Assembly (NCBI RefSeq): GCF_040954645.1
Contig: NC_092810.1
Span: forward strand, 76,664,660-76,728,659
From: Diabrotica undecimpunctata
Taxonomy: Eukaryota > Arthropoda > Insecta > Coleoptera > Chrysomelidae
Direction of reading: 5' to 3'
DNA: 64,000 nt
Below, one piece after another: positions 42,701-53,247 of this stretch. Position numbers and translations under genes: made by a program. Each line of letters opens with the position of its first letter. The first letter of the stretch is position 1. Under the pieces are notes generated by a model. The model was not told where the DNA came from, searched no databases, and was given only the letters and a program-made list of their open reading frames with translations.

Positions 42701-44817
42701 GCCCATTGAACCTTTTTTTTTTCTTCGTGGCTGGTGTGACTTTTTTTGCAGGGCGACAGGTCCCCACATCCTGTATTCGCCCACGAGTTGTCATTGATGA
42801 AATATTGTTACTAGACTCTTCTAGACGCTTCATTTTCGTTAAAATCCTTCGAGGTTGTTTTCTGTTTGCCAAGGCAATATCTCGAATTTTTCTTTCATCT
42901 TATGGTGATGTAATTTTTTTGTAATTGGTGTTTTAAGTTGCCCTTAATGACATCAATAGCATTAAAAATCTTATTTTAAATATTAGCTTAATCATATGAT
43001 ATTATAAATAGGTATACTTGCGGTTATCCTTCATTAAAAGCTACAATCTACTGAGTAGTATGCTATCATAGGCTTTTTTTAGACCTATGAATACCATACC
43101 ATTATCATATAAATATGATTTTATATACCGGTCATATAAAGTACAATATCAAGTTAACAATTTTATTTATTTTCTTTATAGGTAACACCGGGGAAATTTA
43201 TGCCAGAACAGGATATTTAGGCTTTTTACGAAGAACAGAAATGTCAGAAAATACTGTTACCGACGAAACAATAATTAGTAGAGAAAGTGACAATGAATCT
43301 TTAGGTTCTTCACATCATGTCATACCTACCGACTCACCCGAATTGCATGACGCAGTTTTTGTAGTTGGTGCTCTTGATGAGACGATTATGCTACGTGGGA
43401 TGAGGTATCATCCTATAGATATAGAAAATAGTGTTTTGAGGTGCCATAAGAAAATTGCAGAATGGTAAGTATTGGTAATACATTTAATTTACTAATTATT
43501 ACTCATTACAGCATAGGCTGTGGTTGCTTATGATTTCTTCTTGTGAATCTTCCACTATATGTTATATTATTCTCCGAGTTACAGATAACATTGATTTATT
43601 TTTCTTTTCTGATAGTTTATAATTATGATTGACCATGTGGTAGGTTAGGTATAATAATACCTACAGTATTACAAGCTGTGTGGTTGAATTATTTCTCTTT
43701 ATATGTTTTTGATAGGTTGATTATGATTATATTGTGCTAAATCTTTACTCTATTATGTGTTTTGCATTTTACAATTGATTATGCTATTTTCAACACAGTG
43801 AATGACAGGATGAGTGATTAAAATCGCCTTATTGTCTCCAGTAATGTTGTGGGTTTTCTGTCACCCATGTTTTATTTAGATGTTGAAGAGTGCATGTGGC
43901 CTCGCATTCTATACATAATCTCAAATATGCTTAGGTGAATAAAATTTGGTATTTAGAAATCATGGTCATTATAATTTGTTAATCTAACAATAATCTTTCT
44001 TTTCAATAACACTAATGTTCAAATTGTTTGCTTCAGTTATTTAATAAAAAGTTCTTCAGCTTTTATTAAGTGGTCTTCTCGGTTGGCCTTGATGTTAGTG
44101 TTACTATTTATCCAGAGCGATCATGTTTTTTATTCAGGTCTATTCTTTTAGGTCTAGAAGTACTCTGACTGATTTTTTACAGCGCGCTTTTGGAATCCGA
44201 GATCATATTTAGTATTGTTTATTATTGCCAGTACCAATGCAGTCTCACAATATATACTAATGTTATTTCTCGTGTGTCTTTTTTAGTGTGACTCCTGATT
44301 CATATTGCGAATTTAAGGTTTTTTGGATTATAGATATCTTTTATGCTTAGCCACTGTGTATACAAAAAAATGTAAAATATATCATTTTTATTTGAGTTTC
44401 GTTAGTTTATTTGATATTACTACCATTTAGTGGAATAAGTGAGATGAATAAAACCAATTCTATCATCGGCGTTTTTTTTATTTGTTATTGTACTATAGTT
44501 AGCGATATACGTACTCAGTAGTACATAATTCATTTTCCAAAATAAATATATTTTTTTGTTTTAGTGCTGTATTTACCTGGACTAATCTACTTGTCGTAGT
44601 GGTAGAATTAGATGGCAATGAAAGCGAGGCTCTAGACCTCGTTCCTTTAGTAACGAATACCGTTTTGGAGGAACATCACCTTATCGTAGGTGTTGTTGTA
44701 GTAGTCGATCCTGGAGTTGTGCCAATTAACTCCCGTGGCGAAAAACAACGTATGCACTTACGCGATGGTTTTCTAGCTGACCAATTAGATCCAATTTATG
44801 TGGCTTATAATATGTAA
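16112..44817 (+). CDS. DIP2: DIP2 (disco-interacting protein 2), C-terminal 731 codons in seven spliced exons
   Basis: Exons 16112-16343, 30423-30538, 34318-34631, 34719-35072, 36480-37123, 43182-43464 and 44565-44817 join in frame (2196 nt including TAA), every junction with GT and AG ends. The protein matches animal DIP2 from the end of its first FAAL-like (fatty-acyl-AMP-ligase-like) domain through the whole second one. Signatures are [52 protein letters not shown] and [20 protein letters not shown]2 is a conserved adenylate-forming-superfamily protein linked to lipid (diacylglycerol) balance and to neuronal morphology in flies. The N-terminal DMAP1-binding domain and first FAAL core lie outside the window. 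No stop or missing conserved block is seen, so the gene looks functional despite introns of up to 14 kb. Confidence 0.96.
16344..16875. other. DIP2 intron, no further feature
   Basis: AT-rich start of the 14,079-bp intron. Nothing recognised before the LINE fragment. Confidence 0.6.
16876..17612 (-). pseudogene. RTE-type LINE endonuclease and linker fragment
   Basis: The minus strand opens with [18 protein letters not shown], the GDFN motif of the apurinic-type endonuclease, followed by [10 protein letters not shown]. The lysine-rich linker then runs to about 16876 with stops. RT is absent. The left arm of the foldback-like element abuts it at 17613. Confidence 0.78.
17613..18180 (+). repeat. 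Left arm, tandem repeats
   Basis: Two and a half copies of a roughly 130-180 bp unit. Each has catgagagcagtc, a gcaaaccggtttgtt block, and one or more copies of the 27-30 bp sub-unit containing gcacctgtcgatttgtaaaa. It decays after about 18060. Confidence 0.85.
18274..18582 (+). CDS. Unknown 102-aa protein, cargo ORF 1
   Basis: Not recognised. The ATG at 18274 follows a pyrimidine-rich stretch ending in ttttag (18265), which could be a splice acceptor. The protein is Ser/Asn/Lys-rich at the start, then has [20 protein letters not shown] and an acidic end (ESDDELEK). The middle resembles [19 protein letters not shown] of the next ORF in spacing and in its (I/L)IG(Y/F)..F core, so the two look like paralogues. 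It may be a captured host exon or an element-encoded accessory protein. Confidence 0.4.
   Translation: MPLAKKNINIISNIKLNPNKSLNSSSDSLVFLGDLSKVKPIGYKRFAKSVKFVSPPISVKNELESDDELEKHMYLVDNNQDGNSSQENEEMVNQEIDTQKQP
19171..19842 (+). CDS. Unknown 223-aa protein, cargo ORF 2, with predicted coiled coil
   Basis: Not recognised. The ATG at 19171 ([12 protein letters not shown]) is preferred; the open frame reaches back to 18967 over AT-rich sequence. It has an N-terminal block related to cargo ORF 1, acidic repeats ([12 protein letters not shown] and later [10 protein letters not shown]), and a Lys/Leu-rich segment ([20 protein letters not shown] to [16 protein letters not shown]) that looks like a coiled coil. 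The two ISD repeats suggest internal duplication. No catalytic motif, signal peptide or membrane segment is seen. Confidence 0.4.
   Translation: MTSSVGQKNIKIHNNIIVPKCTESSNSSVFYENCDHVMLIGFRNFGSNMNKTPTPNIKFEDISDQECQREADNGIKTPERSDNEDNVSFSNNNTNDFDYTMNYLENSETDYNNRIKPIITKYVKMNSKELSIRLKKQDALIKKLNKYKIKGVAARKHLTEILDKTEKIQNYITKIQDQISSLNKLTNLVYNFHTSKTATRNMVFEEISDHEDNPGQYDERSSF
19850..20130 (+). pseudogene. Decayed repeat of cargo ORF 2
   Basis: After the ORF 2 stop, broken frames read [18 protein letters not shown] and [12 protein letters not shown], echoing [18 protein letters not shown] and the lysine-rich segment of ORF 2. This looks like a degraded partial third copy. Confidence 0.4.
20157..20585 (+). 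repeat. 5' LTR (429 bp)
   Basis: Begins TGTTACGTAAAAATATGAG and ends ATCATCACA. Several AATAAA-like sites fall in its last 140 bases. Compared with 24558-24986 it shows substitutions such as tagtt/ttgtt near the start. Confidence 0.95.
20587..20605 (+). promoter_or_regulatory. Primer-binding site (tRNA 3' end)
   Basis: TGGTGTAAGAAGTGGGATC lies one base after the LTR and is complementary to a tRNA end of the form GATCCCACTTC...CACCA. That is most like a leucine tRNA; the tRNA identity is inferred. Confidence 0.7.
20662..21954 (+). pseudogene. gag: Gag with N-terminal SAP domain, coiled coil and zinc knuckle; one internal TAG
   Basis: From the ATG at 20662 the first about 35 residues form a SAP fold signature ([20 protein letters not shown] then QRLKNAL). 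SAP domains usually bind AT-rich chromatin DNA. Next come 11-residue-type repeats ([11 protein letters not shown] and variants, about residues 58-140) suited to a coiled coil. A TAG at 21184-21186 breaks the frame, but coding resumes in the same frame with a capsid-like region ([32 protein letters not shown]) and ends in a CCHC knuckle, [14 protein letters not shown]. The single stop may be a mutation, or the two parts may normally be separate or joined by read-through. Confidence 0.85.
21971..23374 (+). pseudogene. pol: Pol: protease and reverse transcriptase, frameshifted
   Basis: The frame opens at 21971, +1 relative to Gag, with no overlap. An aspartic protease has [14 protein letters not shown] (near 22090) and [13 protein letters not shown] follows with [46 protein letters not shown] and catalytic YLDD (near 23330). 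In RT motif A the usual aspartate is Asn ([11 protein letters not shown]), which should abolish polymerisation. A one-base loss near 23350 shifts the rest into another frame. Confidence 0.9.
23371..24000 (+). pseudogene. pol: Pol: RT thumb/connection and RNase H, truncated
   Basis: Continues Pol in the next frame: [33 protein letters not shown], and RNase H with [34 protein letters not shown] and [12 protein letters not shown]. The RNase H match stops at about 24000, where sequence switches to the macro-domain reading. No zinc-binding HHCC or DDE integrase segment follows anywhere before the 3' LTR. Confidence 0.9.
23991..24595 (+). pseudogene. Macro domain (TARG1/OARD1-like) plus CCCH zinc finger inside the LTR element
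   Basis: In the frame of 23988, [52 protein letters not shown] and [15 protein letters not shown] align in order with the single-domain macro proteins TARG1/OARD1, which remove ADP-ribose from acidic side chains. A one-base shift near 24285 moves the end into the frame of 24236: [35 protein letters not shown]. Then a CCCH finger appears (C-x7-C-x5-C-x3-H in [20 protein letters not shown]). The Lys of the LVTK segment is kept; the glycine loop and the GCGxD region are altered, so activity in this copy is doubtful. The frame stops inside the 3' LTR at 24595. Confidence 0.75.
24545..24557 (+). promoter_or_regulatory. Polypurine tract
   Basis: GAGAGGGGGGCAA directly before the 3' LTR, the expected plus-strand primer for Ty3/gypsy elements. 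Confidence 0.85.
24558..24986 (+). repeat. 3' LTR (429 bp)
   Basis: Near-identical to 20157-20585, and followed by the ATAG duplication. Confidence 0.95.
24987..25220 (-). repeat. Right arm of the foldback-like element
   Basis: Reverse complement of 17613-17815 with a few changes, including three copies of the acaaatcgacaggt sub-unit. The 12 outermost bases (25209-25220) have no partner on the left. Confidence 0.85.
25497..25910 (-). mobile_element. Small PLE fragment with inverted pseudo-LTR arms
   Basis: Arms 25497-25587 and 25813-25906 are inverted repeats sharing a block that includes gtggaaattgaaacgtcaat. Between them the minus strand encodes [20 protein letters not shown] and LEDIFMELF, a PLE RT block without YxDD. 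Each arm has a hammerhead-like fold whose core reads CTGAGAA or TTGAGAA rather than CUGANGA. Confidence 0.8.
25810..25850 (+). ncRNA. Hammerhead-like motif with deviating core
   Basis: CTGAGAA, stem II CGATTTCC/GGAAATTG, then AAAC and GTC. The core departs from CUGANGA at position 8, so activity is unlikely unless the fold differs. A mirror copy lies at 25553-25587. Confidence 0.4.
26481..28505 (+). mobile_element. Tc1/mariner-superfamily element with about 470-bp inverted ends
   Basis: The left end (26481-26950) and right end (28040-28505) are reverse complements, flanked by TA tracts on both sides as TA-targeting elements require. The transposase relic on + reads [20 protein letters not shown] (27200-27260) and, after an insertion of about 235 bp, [19 protein letters not shown] (27560-27620) to a stop at 27770. 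The first catalytic Asp region is not recognisable. Confidence 0.8.
27310..27555. mobile_element. Insertion splitting the transposase
   Basis: Related transposases run straight from a GR..HIPW-type motif into PPRSPDFNP. Here about 235 bp of unrelated AT-rich sequence separates HIPW (about 27308) from PPRSPEFNP (27560). No termini were identified. Confidence 0.5.
28506..28569. repeat. (TA)n microsatellite
   Basis: TA run at the right end of the Tc1/mariner-type element. Confidence 0.95.
28570..29214. other. DIP2 intron, nothing recognised
   Basis: AT-rich, no coding or repeat structure seen. Confidence 0.5.
29215..30012 (-). pseudogene. mariner transposase relic
   Basis: The minus strand encodes a mariner-type N terminus with helix-turn-helix pattern ([37 protein letters not shown]) and [17 protein letters not shown]. 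Broken frames further on read [10 protein letters not shown] and LKKNLKGS, close to the usual mariner end YSPDLAPSD..LF..LK. The catalytic core is largely deleted. Confidence 0.8.
30013..30422. other. End of first visible DIP2 intron
   Basis: No feature besides the splice acceptor (gtttcag at 30416-30422). Confidence 0.6.
30423..30538 (+). CDS. DIP2: DIP2 exon b
   Basis: The first two bases complete the Asp codon begun in exon a. The peptide is [20 protein letters not shown] then [19 protein letters not shown], the conserved linker between the two FAAL-like domains. Donor AAG|GTATGT, phase 0. Confidence 0.95.
30539..31297. other. DIP2 intron with (TA)n
   Basis: Contains a TA run at 30660-30705. 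Nothing else was recognised. Confidence 0.55.
31298..33130 (-). pseudogene. piggyBac transposase relic (PGBD3-like)
   Basis: The minus strand starts near 33130 with an acidic leader ([20 protein letters not shown]). Broken frames follow: [52 protein letters not shown] and [14 protein letters not shown]. It ends with the Cys-rich tail [20 protein letters not shown] and a stop at 31298-31300. At least five frame breaks make it non-functional. It is oriented against DIP2. Confidence 0.88.
33131..33690. other. DIP2 intron, nothing recognised
   Basis: The 128-codon minus-strand ORF at 33168-33554 has no recognisable similarity and is treated as chance. Confidence 0.5.
33691..33790 (+). repeat. 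PLE pseudo-LTR remnant with decayed hammerhead core
   Basis: tagatgaactgatgg, stem II GTATATG-like, GAAACATC and gatgaagtagcaag parallel the family at 14965-15050. The core reads CTGATGG and stem III ACAU is no longer palindromic. Confidence 0.6.
33791..34317. other. DIP2 intron, nothing recognised
   Basis: AT-rich; ends in the acceptor tttttag at 34311-34317. Confidence 0.5.
34318..34631 (+). CDS. DIP2: DIP2 exon c
   Basis: Peptide [20 protein letters not shown], then [37 protein letters not shown] and [15 protein letters not shown]. It is the N-terminal part of the second FAAL-like domain. Donor AG|GTATAA splits an Arg codon. Confidence 0.96.
34719..35072 (+). CDS. DIP2: DIP2 exon d
   Basis: After an 87-bp intron the peptide continues [48 protein letters not shown] and [12 protein letters not shown]. 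The STTG-type stretch corresponds to the nucleotide-binding loop of adenylate-forming enzymes. Donor TG|GTAAGT. Confidence 0.96.
35222..36125 (-). pseudogene. RTE LINE 3' fragment split by a second RTE copy
   Basis: Outer pieces 35222-35327 and 36047-36125 join as one RTE C terminus ([20 protein letters not shown] on one side, the 3' end with an ISNLR-like region on the other). They are interrupted by the copy at 35339-36035. Confidence 0.75.
35339..36035 (-). pseudogene. Nested RTE LINE, 5'-truncated
   Basis: The minus strand reads [63 protein letters not shown] and IANIH, in one open frame. It is 5'-truncated after the RT YADD. The 11-bp duplication tcaaatttctt lies at 35328-35338 and 36036-36046. 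A GAA-type tail is visible at its 3' end. Confidence 0.85.
36126..36479. other. DIP2 intron, nothing recognised
   Basis: AT-rich; ends in the acceptor ttttag at 36479. Confidence 0.5.
36480..37123 (+). CDS. DIP2: DIP2 exon e
   Basis: Longest coding exon seen: [89 protein letters not shown] and [20 protein letters not shown]. It forms the core of the second FAAL-like domain. Donor ends with one base of a Gly codon (G|GTAAGT). Confidence 0.97.
37320..41652 (-). pseudogene. Decayed Ty3/gypsy element, gag to integrase, 3' end missing
   Basis: Read on the minus strand: LTR 41451-41652 (starts TGTTAG, ends TAACA), primer site 41431-41450, gag from an ATG at about 41408 to 40540, and protease 39974-40297 ([18 protein letters not shown]). 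RT 38800-39480 has LVYLDN where YLDD is expected. RNase H is near 38543-38779 ([19 protein letters not shown]). Integrase pieces are at 37964-38149 (zinc-binding end) and 37427-37639 ([15 protein letters not shown]). Many frameshifts and stops are present and no 3' LTR was found. Confidence 0.85.
41451..41652 (-). repeat. 5' LTR of the decayed gypsy element (202 bp)
   Basis: TG...CA ends on the minus strand, followed directly by primer site TTGGTCACAGCGGTGGGAAT. The partial LTR at 26357-26466 matches its inner part (AAGTGTAACA, same primer site). Confidence 0.75.
41653..42139. other. DIP2 intron, nothing recognised
   Basis: AT-rich unique sequence. Confidence 0.5.
42140..42935 (-). pseudogene. 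Tc1-like transposase relic
   Basis: Minus-strand frames read [19 protein letters not shown] and [18 protein letters not shown] (paired-like DNA-binding half). Then come a [17 protein letters not shown] stretch like the Tc1 Y(V)RR..GE and KHGGG blocks, and KIARNAQKICQEG-like sequence resembling the Tc1 C-terminal end. Multiple stops. Confidence 0.65.
43182..43464 (+). CDS. DIP2: DIP2 exon f
   Basis: Peptide [20 protein letters not shown], an acidic Ser-rich insert ([20 protein letters not shown]) and [20 protein letters not shown] then [15 protein letters not shown]. The insert lengthens a loop that is shorter in vertebrate DIP2. Donor TG|GTAAGT. Confidence 0.96.
43465..44564. other. Last DIP2 intron, nothing recognised
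   Basis: 1,100 bp of AT-rich DNA ending in gttttag at 44564. Confidence 0.6.
44565..44817 (+). CDS. DIP2: DIP2 terminal exon
   Basis: Peptide [59 protein letters not shown] and [13 protein letters not shown], then TAA at 44815-44817. The C terminus is nearly invariant across animal DIP2. Confidence 0.97.
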
Positions 44818-45190
44818 AATGTATCAAGTGGAGTTTTGTTATATTCACAACCGATGTATAAGATGTACACATATAAAAATCTTCCGGTATGTTTTACAAG
44901 ATAGTTAAAAAAAGAATAGAGGCTTTAAAGATAAAAGATAAAAGAATTGTTTAAGTGACATGTTTATCGGAACTACTTTTACTATACTAGATAGATTAGC
45001 AGCTCTCTTAGTTTCTATTTAAAACTAATCAGGAAATTGTCATTACCAAGATGGCTTACCTAATATAGCAACGTGTAAACTGTTTATACTTTTATGTTAA
45101 TTTTCTCAAACTGTTAATATATTTATGTTAAAAACGCAAAATATAAAAATTTGTTGGACTATAATAAAAGTTTACCTTAAAACATAATGA
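44818..45190 (+). other. DIP2: Putative DIP2 3' UTR
   Basis: AT-rich sequence after the stop. The first strong polyadenylation hexamer AATAAA is at 45163-45168, with another at 45287-45292. The end point is inferred. Confidence 0.5.
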
Positions 45191-46122
45191 GGGCAGTTTG
45201 TTATCTACAAATAAACAATATTTTTACTACTATTTTTATTGAGAAAAATGGTTAACCATAATGATGAGATATTCTTATTATAGTGCAATAAAAATATATT
45301 AACAATTTGTGATTGTTCAAATATGTACTTATATTACTACTTGTTTATTTAACTTTCTACTTTATGAAATCTTCTGGTAGAAAGTAATATTTTTTATGGT
45401 TTTCAATAATCTCATAGCGTCAACGACATGTGATTTCAAACCCGCCTCTTTGTCATCGTATATGAGTTGTTGAAAAAGGTTTCTGTAAGTGCAACATTTT
45501 GGTAATGTTGCGTTTCAAGAAAGTTACCAAACTTCCTTCAGTTAACTGGATGAACTATATGCCTTTTTCAAATAGCCTGAAAAGAATTTAGCATAAAAAC
45601 ATGTTATAACATTGCAAGTGTACGAAGATTATAAAGATCAATATAGAAATTTATGAAATAGTTGTGTGATAAAATGAAAGAGAATATAAAATCAATAATA
45701 CAAATAAAAACTGTAAACGTGTAAATGAAGATTTAATACGGGTTAGTATTTATTAAACTACTACGTACATTCAATTTAACAAGCAGAAACGTCTTATTCC
45801 AAAAAATAATAGTCTCCTTATACTACTGGCAGCATAGGATTATAGCAGGGTAGTGGTGTCAATATTGTCACCTCCTCCGTAATGTCAAACACCGATTGAT
45901 TTTTCCGGCAGCACATTTCAAAAGTACATTGTACATTCACAGTTATAATAGATCAACTAAACAAACAGTTTCAAAACTGAACTTCGAATGTTAACAAGCA
46001 AATAAATTCTTCCAAGTAGTATTTTCTTTTCGGTATTTTTAATTTAATCTAATAGACACGAATTAAATGGGCATAGTATTTAATGTTTAGATACATTTCT
46101 TTTTCTATAGTGATAACCTATT
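45191..46122. other. Downstream of DIP2, nothing recognised
   Basis: AT-rich, no coding potential recognised. Confidence 0.5.
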
Positions 46123-46133
46123 TCATACAGCTT

Positions 46134-48560
46134 CTTCTTCTCGTGCCACTCCTAACGGAGATTGGAAATCATCATGGCCACTGCGACTTTGTTAGCAGCG
46201 CGCCTAAAAAGTTCAATCGAACTACACCCGAACCATTCACGTAGATTACGAAGCCACGATATTTTTCTTCTTCCCACACTTCTTTTGCCCTTAATTTTGC
46301 CCTGCATGATATTTCTTAAAAGTTCGTACTTTTCACCTCTCACAATGTGCCCCAAGTATTCCATCTTTCTAGTTTTTATCTCATTTAGAATTTCGCATCT
46401 TTTGTCTAAAGTTTGGAGTACTTGCGTGTTAGTGACGCGGTCCATCCATGATATTCTGAGAATGCGCCTATAGCACCACATCTCGAAAGCTTCGATGTTT
46501 TTTGTGGTCAACTGTTTTAGTGTCCAAGCCTCTACTCCATACAACAGGGTAGAAAAGACATAACACCGCAGCATTCGTATTCGTAACTTTATGTTGATAT
46601 CACGATTGCAAAAGAGTTTGCGCATTCTATTAAAGACTGATCTAGCGATTTCTATTCTACATCTAATCTCTTTTGTTTGATCAGTATCGTCTGTGATCCA
46701 AGCACCTAGATATTTATAACAGGACACACGCTCAATCGTTGTATTGTCTATTACAAGATTAGCTCTGATGTTCTTGGATTTCGTGATTACCATAAATTTA
46801 GTTTTTTTCAAATTAATTTTCAAGCCGTAACTGTTACAATATATATTGAGACTTTGAACGAGATGTTGTAGTTCTACTAGCGTTCCCGTTAGGAGAACCG
46901 TATCGTCAGCATACCTTATATTGTTGATCGTCTCACCATTTATTATCAGTCCAAGATCTTCTTCCTCGAGTGCTTGTTCACAAATAGCTTCACTATACAG
47001 ATTAAACAAAAGTGGCGACAAGATGCATCCCTGCCGGACTCCTCGACGGATTTGAATTTCTTCTGTTAGCCTACCCTCAACCTTCACATTTGCTGTTTGA
47101 TTCCAATATAGGTTGCATATAATTCGAATATCTCGGCTGTCTATATTTTTCTTTATTAGAATTTGTCTTAGTGGTTCATGTTGTACTTTGTCAAAGGCCT
47201 TTTCGAAATCAATAAAGCAGGTGTAAATTTCTTGGTTCATGTCTAAGCATCTCTGTGAGAGAACGTTCATTGCAAACAGAGCCTCCCTTGTACCCAGCCC
47301 TTTTCTGAATCCCATCTGAGTGTTACTGATGTCTGCGTCTAATTTCCTATAGATCCTATTATGGATTATTTTCAGAAACAGTTTTAGAGCATGACTCATC
47401 AAAGCTATCGTACGATATTCGCTGCATTCCCTTGTATTTGCCTTTTTTGGCAGTAGTATAAAGGTCGAACGGAGCCATTCCCTAGGTATTATTCCAGTTC
47501 TATATATTGTGTTAAATAGATCTAGGAGTATTTTAATAGATTCATCGTCCATAAGTTTGAGCAGTTCTACGGGAATTTCATCAGGACCGGGGGCCTTACC
47601 ACTTTTCGCTTGTTTGATTGCATAATCTATTTCTTCTCTGATTATATCAGGCCCTGTATCATCTGTATATTCGTTTGAGATTTCTTGTCTATCTTTGTCA
47701 TCAAAAAGTTGTGATATGTATTCTGTCCATCGATTCATTTTTTGTTGTAAATCTGTTATGAGTATACCATCTGTATCTTTGATCTGTCCTATCTGTGTTG
47801 TTCTTCTCCTTCCTGTCATTTCTTTAATCTTTTTGTGTACATTAAAAAAGTCATATTTTCGCTCCAGTTGTTCCAACTCCTGGCATTGCTCACTTAGCCA
47901 TCTTTCTCTAGCTTCTCTTATTTTCTTTTTTATCAGTTTATCTGTTTCTTTGTATCTTATCGGGTTATTTGTTTTGTGTACCCTTCTTTCACACATCAAC
48001 TGTAGTATTTCCTCATTCATCCATTCTTTATGTTTCCTCTCTTTCGGTGTTAAATTTTCTCTCCCTGCCAGCATTACGGCATGTTTAATATTTTCCCATT
48101 TTTGGTCTATGTTATCAGTATTTCTATTCAGTTTCTCTATATTTTGTAAATTTTCTTTGATGTTCACTATTGTTTTCTCTTTTATATGTTGTTCACTCAG
48201 TCTTCTCACGTCAATTTGTTTCTGTATGTGTTTTTGAATGATCTTTAGTTTTATTCTTAATGTGACTACTACAGGATTGTGATCCGAGCCTATATCTGCT
48301 CCTGGGTAGGTTTTAGCTGAGAGTATAGAGTTGCGGAATCTTTGTCTAATAAGGACAAAGTCAATTTGATTTCTGACTACTCTGCCTTTGGTGTCACTCG
48401 GAGATTTCCATGTGTACAGTCTTCTGTTAGGTAACTTGAAAAGAGTGTTAGCAACTACTAACTCCTCCGCTTGACAAAATTGTACCATACGGTCTCCTCG
48501 TTCGTTTCGTTCTCCTAATCCATAGTCACCCACATAACCGTCCACACATCCATGTCCATG
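46134..48560 (-). mobile_element. 5'-truncated RTE LINE with 11-bp target duplication
   Basis: tcatacagctt flanks it at 46123-46133 and 48561-48571. The 3' end (minus strand) closes with a GAAGAAGAAG tail. The 5' end falls inside the endonuclease domain. Duplication and coding frame are both intact, so it is a recent copy. Confidence 0.92.
46152..48545 (-). CDS. RTE-type LINE protein, endonuclease C-terminal part and reverse transcriptase (797 aa)
   Basis: A single open frame. The N-terminal segment is the last part of an APE-type endonuclease (RRLYTWKSPSDTKGR, NQIDFVLI, GSDHNPVVV). RT follows with KAPGPDEIPVELLK, MGFRKGLGTREALFAMNVL, CFIDFEKAFDKVQH, RQGCILSPLLFNLYSEA and catalytic IRYADDTVLL (near 46910). 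It ends YGVEAWTLK, CYRRILRISWMDRV and LGHIVRGEKYELL. The listed ATG is only the first in the surviving piece, and the catalytic start of the endonuclease is gone. The RT looks intact. Confidence 0.93.
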   Translation of the reverse strand: MDGYVGDYGLGERNERGDRMVQFCQAEELVVANTLFKLPNRRLYTWKSPSDTKGRVVRNQIDFVLIRQRFRNSILSAKTYPGADIGSDHNPVVVTLRIKLKIIQKHIQKQIDVRRLSEQHIKEKTIVNIKENLQNIEKLNRNTDNIDQKWENIKHAVMLAGRENLTPKERKHKEWMNEEILQLMCERRVHKTNNPIRYKETDKLIKKKIREARERWLSEQCQELEQLERKYDFFNVHKKIKEMTGRRRTTQIGQIKDTDGILITDLQQKMNRWTEYISQLFDDKDRQEISNEYTDDTGPDIIREEIDYAIKQAKSGKAPGPDEIPVELLKLMDDESIKILLDLFNTIYRTGIIPREWLRSTFILLPKKANTRECSEYRTIALMSHALKLFLKIIHNRIYRKLDADISNTQMGFRKGLGTREALFAMNVLSQRCLDMNQEIYTCFIDFEKAFDKVQHEPLRQILIKKNIDSRDIRIICNLYWNQTANVKVEGRLTEEIQIRRGVRQGCILSPLLFNLYSEAICEQALEEEDLGLIINGETINNIRYADDTVLLTGTLVELQHLVQSLNIYCNSYGLKINLKKTKFMVITKSKNIRANLVIDNTTIERVSCYKYLGAWITDDTDQTKEIRCRIEIARSVFNRMRKLFCNRDINIKLRIRMLRCYVFSTLLYGVEAWTLKQLTTKNIEAFEMWCYRRILRISWMDRVTNTQVLQTLDKRCEILNEIKTRKMEYLGHIVRGEKYELLRNIMQGKIKGKRSVGRRKISWLRNLREWFGCSSIELFRRAANKVAVAMMISNLR

Positions 48561-48571
48561 TCATACAGCTT

Positions 48572-52734
<4,163 letters not shown>

Positions 52735-53247
52735 TTTCCATCTATTTTTTCTAATAGCAGTGTCATGTTGGCTATTTACAAGACTCTGATAAAACCGGTC
52801 CTTGTATATGGATCAGAGACATGGACAATGTCGAAAAGTGATGAGAACCTATTAGGTACGTTTGAACGAGAAATCCTTAGACACATATATAAGGGGGAAG
52901 AAAATGACATATGGCGCAGAAGATATAATTTTGAACTATACACAACATACAATGAACACGAGGTCATAACATCCATAAAGATCGGACGTCTGCGCTGGAT
53001 GGGCCATGTTGAATGGATGTTGGAGACTGAAACCCCAAAACATATAATGAGGCATACACCCGTAGGGAGAAGGTCAAAGGGAAGACCCAAACTTAGATAC
53101 ATGGAACAAGTGGAACAAGATCTGAAAACACTTAAGATTACCAACTGGAAAAACAAAGCAAGAAACAGAACAGAATGGCGGAAAATCCTAAAACAAGCCA
53201 GGACCCAGAAAGGGTTGTCGAGCTACCGATATGATGATGATACCTAA
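52735..53247 (+). pseudogene. RTE-like LINE C-terminal fragment, second family
   Basis: An open frame reads TLIKPVLVYGSETWTMSKSD, TFEREILRHIYKG, RLRWMGHVEWM and RRSKGRPKLRYMEQVEQDL to a stop. It is a heavily 5'-truncated LINE of a family distinct from 46134-48560, with an ATG-repeat tail (tatgatgatgata). Confidence 0.82.

Noticed and set aside
42279..42924. Two + strand ORFs in the DIP2 intron
   Set aside because: They overlap the Tc1-like relic, whose recognisable motifs are on the minus strand.
47695..48237. 180-aa + strand ORF with many Cys/Ser/Leu, membrane-like
   Set aside because: Antisense to the RTE ORF; hydrophobicity reflects the complementary lysine/glutamate codons.
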